From assembly GCF_014203125.1 (NCBI RefSeq), contig NZ_JACHIH010000012.1, forward strand, positions 1 through 64,000: DNA of 64,000 bases. Reading direction: 5' to 3'. Made by a program: the position numbers and the translations under genes. The DNA is from Rhodopseudomonas rhenobacensis (lineage in GTDB: Bacteria > Pseudomonadota > Alphaproteobacteria > Rhizobiales > Xanthobacteraceae). Below are positions 57,851 through 64,000 of the stretch, one piece after another. Position 1 is the first letter of the stretch, and the number at the start of each line of letters is the position of its first letter. Below the pieces are notes generated by a model. That model was not told the DNA's origin, searched no databases, and worked only from the letters and a program-made list of their open reading frames with translations.

Positions 57851-59851
57851 ATGACCGAAAATATTGCGCTGCGTCACCCCATCAAGCTCGGCCTGATCCT
57901 GATCGGGCTGGCGCTGTCCGCCGCCCAACCGCTGGCCGCCCAGCCGGCGCCGCTGGCCCAGCCGGCGCCGCTGGCCGGCGCTGGCGGGCTGCAGATCAGC
58001 TGGGAGGTGCGCAACCGATTCCGGCTGTTCCGCGAGGAGCGCGATTTCCTCGGCCACGTCGAAACCCTGCGCGCCGGCAGCGTGCTCGCCTCCGAGCAGG
58101 CGCTGGGCGTACAGAGCGACGGCCGCGGCTGGGCCCGCAACACCGTCAACCGGCTGTGCATCGACCTCGCCGGCCGGGTCAGCGAGCCCTGCACCCGCGA
58201 CAACGTCAAGGAAAGCTATCTGACGCCGACCGAGCATCCGGTGACGGTGCGGCTGTCCGGCGCGATCCCGGTCGGCGCCACCTGCGCCTGGTCGTTCGAC
58301 GAAGGCGAAGGCCCGCCGCGCACCTCGACCCAGGACTGCGTCGAGCCGATCAATTTCCGCGCCCGCTACGGCCGCCCGACCGCGGTCAGCGTCGATGTGT
58401 CGAGCGGCGCCGATCCGGCGCAGCACGTCACCGGCCAAGTGTTGGTGCGCGACATCCTGATCGCCGGGCTGGGGGATTCCATCGCGTCGGGCGAAGGCAA
58501 TCCGGACCGCCCGATCAACCTCTCCGACGACGGCTTCTGCTTCCGCTCCTATCTCGGCGGCCCCGGCCAGTTCTACCGGCCGAGCCGCGCCGGCTACAAA
58601 GGCGGCCGGGCCTGCGAGGCGCCGGAAACGCTGCAGGTGTGGCAGCGGCAGAGCGCGCTGTGGTTCAATGCGGCCTGCCACCGCTCGCTGTATTCCTACC
58701 AGACCCGCACCGCGATCGGGCTCGCCGCGCGCTATCCGCACATCGCGGTGACCTATCTGCCGCTGGCCTGCACCGGCGCCACCATCCCCGACGGGCTGTT
58801 CGGCAGCCAGCGCGCCCGCGAATGCCTGCCGGGCAAATCCGGCGCCAGCTGCCAGAGCAACGTCGCCGCCCAGCTCGCCGAATTGCGCGAGGCGCTGAGC
58901 GCTGCGAAGAAGCGGCAGCCCGGCCGCGGCCTTGATCTGCTGCTGCTGTCGATCGGCGCCAACGACATCAACTTCTCCGGTCTGGTCGCCGACGTCATCG
59001 TCGACAATTCCACCGAGCGCACGCTGTTTCGCCGCTCCGGGGTGATCGGCTCGGTGGACGAATCCCGCGCGGCGCTGGCGCGCGAGCTGCCGCAATCCTT
59101 CGCCAAGCTGCGCGAAGCCTTGAAGCCGTTGGTCGGCGGCGAGCTGGCGCGCGTGGTCTACACCGCCTACGCCAATCCGGCACTCGACAATGACGCGCCC
59201 TGCCCCGGCGGCCGCGGCGGCTTCGACATTCATCCGTCGTTCAACGCCGATCCGGCGCGGCTCGCCGCCGTCGCCGGCTTCGTGCAGCAGGAATTTTTGC
59301 CGCAACTGAAGAATCTGGCGCTATGCCGCGGCGGCGTGCTGTGCCGCGATCCCGCCGCCGACCAGATGACCTTCGTGGATTCGCATCAGCAGGTGTTCGC
59401 CAATCACGGCTTCTGCGCCCGCGCCACGAGCGATCCGGAATTCGATCGGCAGTGCTTCTTGCCGAAGGGCGACAGCTTCGATCCCGATATCGTTTCGGCG
59501 GCGTCGCAGCCGATGTCGTGCGGCTTCGGCGCCAGCAATTACCGCCCCTATCTGCCGCGGGCGCGCTGGATCCGCGACGCCAATGACAGCTATTTCGCCG
59601 CGATGACCTATCCGCAGGGGCTGCCGGCGGCGATCCAGCCAGCGGACATCCACGACGCCACCTGGGGCATCGTCTCGGCGGTGTATGGCGGCGCGGTGCA
59701 TCCCTCCGCCGAAGGCCACGCCGCGATGGCGGACGCGGCGCTGCCGGCCGCAGCCAGCGTGCTGCATCTCGACGCCGCCGATCCCGCCGAGGTGGTGCAA
59801 GAGCCGTTGCCGCCGCCGAACGCGGCTCCGGAGAATCGTTCGGAGCGCTGA
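57851..59851 (+). CDS. Secreted SGNH-type hydrolase, 666 aa
   Basis: A signal peptide (LGLILIGLALSAAQPLAAQP) is followed by a short PLAQPAPLAGA repeat and an N-terminal beta-sandwich-like domain of about 160 aa (about 40-195, WEVRNRFRLFREERDFLGHV). The SGNH domain begins at about residue 207: GLGDSIASGEGNPDRP with Ser210; SIGANDINF near 367; and VHPSAEGHAAMA with His617. Cys pairs (YLPLACTGA, RECLPGKSGASC) suggest disulfides. It should act on an ester in the periplasm or outside the cell. The Asp of the usual D-x-x-H is not obvious (GAVH), so activity is unproven. Confidence 0.8.
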   Translation: MTENIALRHPIKLGLILIGLALSAAQPLAAQPAPLAQPAPLAGAGGLQISWEVRNRFRLFREERDFLGHVETLRAGSVLASEQALGVQSDGRGWARNTVNRLCIDLAGRVSEPCTRDNVKESYLTPTEHPVTVRLSGAIPVGATCAWSFDEGEGPPRTSTQDCVEPINFRARYGRPTAVSVDVSSGADPAQHVTGQVLVRDILIAGLGDSIASGEGNPDRPINLSDDGFCFRSYLGGPGQFYRPSRAGYKGGRACEAPETLQVWQRQSALWFNAACHRSLYSYQTRTAIGLAARYPHIAVTYLPLACTGATIPDGLFGSQRARECLPGKSGASCQSNVAAQLAELREALSAAKKRQPGRGLDLLLLSIGANDINFSGLVADVIVDNSTERTLFRRSGVIGSVDESRAALARELPQSFAKLREALKPLVGGELARVVYTAYANPALDNDAPCPGGRGGFDIHPSFNADPARLAAVAGFVQQEFLPQLKNLALCRGGVLCRDPAADQMTFVDSHQQVFANHGFCARATSDPEFDRQCFLPKGDSFDPDIVSAASQPMSCGFGASNYRPYLPRARWIRDANDSYFAAMTYPQGLPAAIQPADIHDATWGIVSAVYGGAVHPSAEGHAAMADAALPAAASVLHLDAADPAEVVQEPLPPPNAAPENRSER

Positions 59852-60160
59852 CGCCGGGTTGCAGGTGCGTAGCAATTCGCGCGGCCGCGGCGCAGCTATA
59901 ATCTTAAGCGCCTCGCCCAAACTATGTTAACCCGCCGACATTATGACCACGTTCGACGCTTCCGCCGGCCGACCGCGTGCATTACTCACGCTCAGCGGCA
60001 CCGCACGACGGCGGATCAGTTGCGACGCGCAGGACGGAACAACAAAACCGGCCGCGCAAGGAACTGCAGGAACGCACGAGACACGACAGGGCGCCACCCG
60101 GAACCGCAATGCGATTCCGGCCAATAGGTGTTTCCGACGGCCGGACTCAAGGAGCGAGCC
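59852..60160. other. Leader region of the cobalamin-binding/GGEEF operon
   Basis: A 309-bp region. It includes an AT-richer stretch (CAGCTATAATCTTAAGC at 59893-59909) that could provide a housekeeping-type promoter, and TGTTAACCCGCCGACA at 59925-59940. Short frames across it lack ribosome sites. GGAGCGAGCC immediately precedes the ATG at 60161. Confidence 0.5.
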
Positions 60161-61255
60161 ATGCAGGCTGAACTGAAGACGCTGGGACCGGCCGCGCTGC
60201 GGCAGTTTCAAAGCCTTGAATTCGATGCTGCAAGGACCGTCACCGAGCGGTTCTTTCCCGACTCGCGTCCTATTCCCAATCAGTTCCAGCGCCAGGACGA
60301 GTGCCGCGAATATCTGATCCATCATCTGGAATTCCTGAAGCCGGTGCTGCAATTCGGAACATTGGCACCGATGACGAAGTATCTGCACTGGCTCGATAGC
60401 GTGCTGACCGCCCGCAATGTGCCGCCCGACAGCCTGGAACAATCGCTGCAGTGGCTCGCGGAGTATTTCTCCGCGCGGATGGATTGCAGCGACGCCGAGG
60501 TGGTGAACGCGGCGCTGCTGGCGGCGCGCGACGATTTCATCGCCACCAGCGATCCGGCGAGCGCGGTCGCGCCGTCTAAGCCGAACGTCGAGGTCGCGGC
60601 GTTTCAGGCTGCGTTGCTCGACGGCGATCAACGCACCGCGCTGGCGATCGTCAATCGCTGTCTCGACCACGGCCGCAAGCTGACCGATGTCGAACTCGAA
60701 CTGATCCAGCCGGCGCTGTACGGCATCGGCGAGGCCTGGCAGGCCAACGAAGTCAGCGTCGCGCAGGAACATCTCGCCACCGCGATCGTGCATTCGATCA
60801 TGACCGTGGCGCTGCTGCGCGCCAAACCGCCGGCGCTGAACGGCAAGCGCGTGCTGTTGGCCTGCGTCGCCGGCAACCAGCACAGCGTCGGGCTGCGCAT
60901 GGTTGCGGACGCGTTCCAGCTCTCCGGCTGGGAGGTGCAATATCTCGGCGCCGACGTGCCGACCGGCGCGCTGATCGAGCAGATCGCAGGCTGGTCTCCG
61001 CACATTGTCGGGCTCGCGGTGTCGTTTACCCAGCAGATCGGCGCGGTCAAGGATGCTATCGTGCAGATCAACCAGCGTTTCGGAGCGGCGCGGCCGCCGG
61101 TGCTGATCGGCGGGATGGCGATCAATCACTTCGACTGGCTGGTCAATATGGTCGGCGCGGACGGCTCCGGCGCCGACGCGCAGCACGCCGTCGCGGCGGC
61201 CGAACGCCTCGTCAACGATAAGGACAGCCGGTGTCGTGGATCACGCCCGAACTGA
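60161..61255 (+). CDS. Stand-alone cobalamin-binding sensor, CarH-like domain without DNA-binding part
   Basis: A 364-aa cytoplasmic protein. Residues 1-135 form a helical domain of unknown family. Residues about 143-225 are a four-helix B12 cap with W193-x9-E203-H204 (EAWQANEVSVAQEHL), the signature of the light-sensing CarH/LitR cap. Residues about 229-345 form the cobalamin Rossmann domain: GNQHSVG carries the lower-ligand His241 in N-x-H-x-x-G (usual D/E-x-H-x-x-G), then WEVQYLGADVPTGALIEQIA and VLIGGMAI. No MerR DNA-binding domain is present. It overlaps the following GGEEF gene by 25 bp. Likely it senses adenosylcobalamin and possibly light and signals to the cyclase. Binding and light response are inferred. 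Confidence 0.8.
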   Translation: MQAELKTLGPAALRQFQSLEFDAARTVTERFFPDSRPIPNQFQRQDECREYLIHHLEFLKPVLQFGTLAPMTKYLHWLDSVLTARNVPPDSLEQSLQWLAEYFSARMDCSDAEVVNAALLAARDDFIATSDPASAVAPSKPNVEVAAFQAALLDGDQRTALAIVNRCLDHGRKLTDVELELIQPALYGIGEAWQANEVSVAQEHLATAIVHSIMTVALLRAKPPALNGKRVLLACVAGNQHSVGLRMVADAFQLSGWEVQYLGADVPTGALIEQIAGWSPHIVGLAVSFTQQIGAVKDAIVQINQRFGAARPPVLIGGMAINHFDWLVNMVGADGSGADAQHAVAAAERLVNDKDSRCRGSRPN

Positions 61256-62154
61256 AGCAGCTCTCCGCCGTGGTGGCAGCGACGCTGGCTGACGACGGCA
61301 CGCTGATCGAAGCCAATGCCGGCTTCCTGCGCGTCGCCCGGCTGCCCGCGCAACAGCCGGCCAACGCCTCGGTGGCGCGCGCTTTCGTCCAACCGACGTT
61401 CGCCGCGCTGCTGCGCGTCGTGCCCGACGCCGACGGCGAGATCCACCACGGCCTGTTGACCATGGGCGATCCGATGGCGGCGACGCGGACGCTGCGCGGC
61501 CGGGTCTGGCACCGCGACCGCGTGCTGCAGGTCTTGGCCGAATACGACATCGACGAGCTGGAGCGGCTCAATGCCAAGATGCTCGAACTCAACCGCGACT
61601 ACGCCGAGGCGCAGTTCGAGCTGGCGCAGACCAATATCAAGCTGCAGCAGCGCGAGGCCGAGATCCTCGCCCTGACGCTGACCGACTCGCTGACCGGGGT
61701 CGGCAATCACCGCCGGCTGGAGCAGGAGCTCGCCACCGAGATCAAGCGCTTCGAGCGCACCGGCGAGCCGCTCAGCGCCTTCATGGCCGACCTCGATCAC
61801 TTCAAGAGCATCAACGACAGCTACGGCCACGACGTCGGCGACAAGGTGCTGGCGGCGTTCGGCGCGCTGCTACGCGCGCAGACCCGCGCCACCGAAGTCG
61901 CGGCGCGGATCGGCGGCGAGGAATTCGTCGTGCTGCTGCCGCACACCAGGCTCAAGGAAGCGCTGCTGACCGCGGAACGGATCCGCGCCGCGCTGCAGGC
62001 CTTGTCGATCGCCTCGATGCCGATCCGCCCCACCGCCAGCTTCGGCGTCGCCACGATGGCCAAGGCGGAGAGCCGCGACGCCTTCATGCGCCGCGTCGAC
62101 ACCGCGCTCTACGCCGCCAAACGCGCCGGCCGCAATTGCGTGGTCGCGGGGTAG
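61231..62154 (+). CDS. Diguanylate cyclase (GGEEF) with a PAS-like N-domain
   Basis: A 307-aa cytoplasmic protein. Residues 1-105 resemble a small PAS fold (ADDGTLIEANAGFLRVARLP). Residues 106-145 form a coiled coil (DELERLNAKMLELNRDYAEA) that would dimerise the catalytic part. The GGDEF domain follows: TDSLTGVGNHRRLEQEL, DLDHFKSINDSYGHDVGD and the active-site GGEEF at 228-232. The product-binding I-site is R219-A-T-E222 instead of RxxD. It should make c-di-GMP, which in relatives shifts cells between motility and attachment. GTG 61231 overlaps the B12 gene; translational coupling is likely. Confidence 0.88.
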   Translation: MSWITPELKQLSAVVAATLADDGTLIEANAGFLRVARLPAQQPANASVARAFVQPTFAALLRVVPDADGEIHHGLLTMGDPMAATRTLRGRVWHRDRVLQVLAEYDIDELERLNAKMLELNRDYAEAQFELAQTNIKLQQREAEILALTLTDSLTGVGNHRRLEQELATEIKRFERTGEPLSAFMADLDHFKSINDSYGHDVGDKVLAAFGALLRAQTRATEVAARIGGEEFVVLLPHTRLKEALLTAERIRAALQALSIASMPIRPTASFGVATMAKAESRDAFMRRVDTALYAAKRAGRNCVVAG

Positions 62155-62217
62155 AGGGGTTTTGGAGCGGGGTTTTCGGTCGGGTTCAGTTCAGTCCGAA
62201 GCATCACCCCACTTGCC

Positions 62218-62315
62218 GTGGTCATTCCGGGCCGCGAGCAGCTTTAGCTGCGAGCCAGCCCGGAATCCCTAGCCCCTGCAGAGGATATGGATTCCGGGCT
62301 CGCTCGTTCTAGAGT
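62218..62315. repeat. Palindromic intergenic repeat, family D, copy 2
   Basis: About 98 bp: GTGGTCATTCCGGGCCGCGA, then AGCCCGGAATCCCTAGCCCC and GGATTCCGGGCTCGCTCG. It looks truncated at the right because the closing GGAATGAC is missing. Confidence 0.7.
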
Positions 62316-62352
62316 CTCCGAAAAAGCTATCGATGGAATCAGTCGTTCAACG

Positions 62353-62461
62353 CGTCATTGTGAGGAGCTCTTGCGACGAAGCAATCCAGGGCCACACATG
62401 AGGCCCCTGGATTGCTTCGCACTTCGGCCAGCGCTGCGCGCCGGCCTCGGCTCGCAATGAC
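62353..62461. repeat. Palindromic intergenic repeat, family B, copy 4 (inverted)
   Basis: About 109 bp: CGTCATTGTGAGGAGCTCTT at the left and GGCCTCGGCTCGCAATGACA at the right, arms GAAGCAATCCAGGGCC and CCTGGATTGCTTCGC. Same orientation as copy 3. Confidence 0.85.
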
Positions 62462-62599
62462 AAAACCGCTGATGTGGCGGCTGCTTTTGCGTCCGACTCG
62501 ACGACTCGCAATCCGGAATGACGACTGTATCTGTTGGCGGCCAGATTTATTCCTCAGCCCAGGTTTGAGCCGGCAGCCACACACAAAGGAGCAGCGACA

Positions 62600-63337
62600 A
62601 TGACACCAACCAACAGGGTTGCGATCGTCACCGGAGCGTCGCGCGGCATCGGCGCCGCGATCGCGCGGCGGCTGGCGCACGACGGCCTCACCGTGATCGT
62701 CAATTATGCCGGCAGCGCCGACGCCGCCGCCAGGCTGGTCGACGAGATCGAGCGGTCGGGCGGTCGCGCCATCTCCTGCCAGGCCGACGTCGGCGATCCG
62801 CAGGCGGTGCGGCGGATGTTCGATGCCGCCGAGGCCGCCTATGGCGGCGTCGACGTGCTGGTCAACAATGCCGGCATCATGAACCTGGCGCCGCTCGCGC
62901 AAGCCGACGACGCGAGCTTCGACCAGACCATCGCGGTCAACCTCAAAGGCACCTTCAACGGCCTGCGCGAGGCGGCGAAGCGGCTGCGCGACGGCGGCCG
63001 CATCGTCAATTTTTCGTCGAGCGTGGTCGGGCTGTACCAGCCGGGCTACGGCGTCTATGCCGCCAGCAAGGCGGCGGTCGAGGCGCTGACGCATATCCTC
63101 GCCAAGGAGCTGGGACCCCGCGGCATCACCGTCAACGCGGTGGCGCCGGGGCCGGTCGCCACCGAGCTGTTTCTGTCAGGCAAGGATCAGGCGACGCTCG
63201 ATCGCATCACCCAGATGAACCCGCTCGGCCGTCTCGGCGAGGTCGACGACATCGCCGGCGTCGTCGCCTTGCTGGTCGGGCCGGACGGCGGCTGGATCAA
63301 CGGCCAGATCCTCCGCGCCAATGGCGGCGTGGTCTGA
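62600..63337 (+). CDS. Short-chain dehydrogenase/reductase (SDR)
   Basis: A 245-aa NAD(P)-dependent oxidoreductase. The Rossmann motif VAIVTGASRGIGAAIARRLA near the N-terminus, VLVNNAGIMNLAPL, the catalytic Ser in IVNFSSSVVGL and Tyr-x3-Lys in YGVYAASKAAVEAL are all present. The C-terminus ALLVGPDGGWINGQILRANG is that of classical SDRs. AAGGAG lies 9 bases before ATG 62600; the longer open frame starts inside the intergenic region. Substrate unknown. Confidence 0.92.
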   Translation: MTPTNRVAIVTGASRGIGAAIARRLAHDGLTVIVNYAGSADAAARLVDEIERSGGRAISCQADVGDPQAVRRMFDAAEAAYGGVDVLVNNAGIMNLAPLAQADDASFDQTIAVNLKGTFNGLREAAKRLRDGGRIVNFSSSVVGLYQPGYGVYAASKAAVEALTHILAKELGPRGITVNAVAPGPVATELFLSGKDQATLDRITQMNPLGRLGEVDDIAGVVALLVGPDGGWINGQILRANGGVV

Positions 63338-63355
63338 GCGGCGCAACCAGAATCC

Positions 63356-63483
63356 GTCGTCATTCGGATTGCGAGTTCGCAACAACGAGCAAGCCCGAGC
63401 AAGTCCGGAATCCATGACCCCTGCAGGGGTCATGGATTCCGGGCTCACGCGCAGCTGAAGCTGCTCGTGGCCCGGAATGACGG
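63356..63483. repeat. Palindromic intergenic repeat, family D, copy 3
   Basis: About 128 bp: GTCGTCATTCGGATTGCGAG, GTCCGGAATCCATGACCCC-TGCA-GGGGTCATGGATTCC as a perfect central palindrome, and GTGGCCCGGAATGACGGC at the right end. Confidence 0.8.
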
Positions 63484-63508
63484 CAACCGAAAATGCACTA
63501 ACAGTGAA

Positions 63509-63616
63509 CGTCATTGCGAGCCGAGGCCGGCGCAGCGCCGGCCGAACAGCGAAGCAATCCAGGGGCCTCACGCGTAGCCCTGGATTGCTTCGTCGCAAGA
63601 GCTCCTCACAACGACG
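63509..63616. repeat. Palindromic intergenic repeat, family B, copy 5
   Basis: About 108 bp: CGTCATTGCGAGCCGAGGCC at the left and AAGAGCTCCTCACAACGACG at the right, arms GCGAAGCAATCCAGGGGCC and CCTGGATTGCTTCGTCGC. Confidence 0.85.
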
Positions 63617-63627
63617 ACCTCAAGCCC

Positions 63628-64000
63628 TCATTTCGCCGCCGGAGCCGGAGCCGGGGCGGCCTTCGGCTTGGCGGGCGCTGGCGCCTTCGGCGCGCCGGCT
63701 GCAGCCGCGGTGGTCGCCGCCGGAGTGGCCTGCGCGGCCTGGGCCGGCAGGAACTTGGCGACGATCGCCGGGTCGAGCTGCGACACCGCGGTGTCGGGCA
63801 GCCGCTGCCAGGTCTCGTCCTTGCCCAGCATCGGCGTCATCAGATAGCCGCGCAGCGTCAGCGCCTGGCCGTCCGGGCTGACCTTGAGCTGCGCCTTCCA
63901 GATGTCGCCGTTGCGCGGGTCGAGGATGTTGCCGCCGAGATATTCCAGCCCCTTGCGCTTCATGTCGCGGATCAGCGAAATGCCGAGGATCGGCGCGTCC
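63628..64000 (-). CDS. DUF2147-family protein, partial (N-terminus outside the window)
   Basis: The frame enters from the right edge (DAPILGISLIRDMKRKGLEY), so the gene begins beyond position 64000; at least 123 residues are visible. GGNILDPRNGDIWKAQLKVS and TLRGYLMTPMLGKDETWQR are the C-terminal core of DUF2147 periplasmic proteins. A 50-residue Ala/Pro/Lys-rich tail follows (PKAPAPAKPKAAPAPAPAAK at the end). The role of DUF2147 proteins is unknown. The ATG at 63963 is internal and should not be taken as the start. Confidence 0.8.
   Translation of the reverse strand, partial: DAPILGISLIRDMKRKGLEYLGGNILDPRNGDIWKAQLKVSPDGQALTLRGYLMTPMLGKDETWQRLPDTAVSQLDPAIVAKFLPAQAAQATPAATTAAAAGAPKAPAPAKPKAAPAPAPAAK

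Larger units (their letters stand above)
62155..62599. other. Gene-free region packed with repeats D and B
   Basis: A 445-bp region: repeat D copy 2 (62218-62315), repeat B copy 4 (62353-62461) and a repeat-D-like end (GACTCGCAATCCGGAATGACG near 62502-62522). No other feature is visible. Confidence 0.7.

Noticed and set aside
59925-59940. TGT-N10-ACA upstream of the B12 sensor as a PpsR/CrtJ site
   Set aside because: The family site needs N12; with N10 the match is not meaningful.

Overview
The window is high-GC DNA of alphaproteobacterial type, most like Bradyrhizobium/Rhodopseudomonas (Nitrobacteraceae). Pointers are the FlaF/FlbT/FliX flagellar regulators, very large flagellins of about 745-755 aa, a CckA hybrid kinase, TTAA-N7-TTAA CtrA boxes, and many palindromic intergenic repeats. 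The genus is inferred from gene content. I saw no rRNA, tRNA, transposase, integrase or CRISPR array.

Layout. Positions 123-7628 hold class I fumarase, small hypotheticals, a decayed antitoxin fragment beside an intact antitoxin-like gene, a GST, a secreted lectin-like protein and a Tim44-domain protein. cckA lies at 7773-10355, followed by a small lower-GC insert with two hypothetical genes (about 10.8-12.5 kb). Positions 12524-49902 form a flagellar locus: flgB-flgC-fliE-fliQ-fliR-flhB (-), fliO-fliP (+), two hypotheticals (-), fliL-fliM-DUF6468-motE-like-large TPR gene (-), flgF-flgG-flgA-flgH (+), a PIN-domain toxin-antitoxin pair (+), dksA and fliX (-), flgI-flgJ-like-flgN-like (+), a FlaG-like gene (+), three tandem flagellins followed by flbT and flaF (-), and flgE-flgK-flgL (-). 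fliF, fliG, fliN, fliI, flhA, motA, motB and flgD are not here, so the flagellar set is completed elsewhere. Positions 50226-64000 are mixed: MsrB, a FAD oxidoreductase, SixA-like phosphatase, UspA, a YciE-like protein, a YbhN-like membrane protein, a secreted SGNH hydrolase, a cobalamin-binding protein overlapping a diguanylate cyclase, an SDR, and a partial DUF2147 gene.

How the parts fit. The sequence suggests a Caulobacter-like flagellar hierarchy. CtrA-type boxes lie before flgB, between fliX and flgI, and before the last flagellin gene. Sigma-54-type -24/-12 elements lie before flgF, flgI and flgE. CckA, the kinase at the head of the CtrA phosphorelay, is encoded next to the locus. FlbT and FlaF, post-transcriptional flagellin regulators in relatives, directly follow the flagellins.

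The most unusual system is at 60161-62154. It is a stand-alone B12-binding protein with the W-x9-EH signature of CarH-type light-sensing domains but no DNA-binding domain, overlapping a GGEEF cyclase by 25 bp. This is a candidate cobalamin- or light-gated c-di-GMP switch. Other notable features are flagellins built from tandem beta modules that recur in the hook protein, and several families of palindromic repeats that fill most intergenic gaps.
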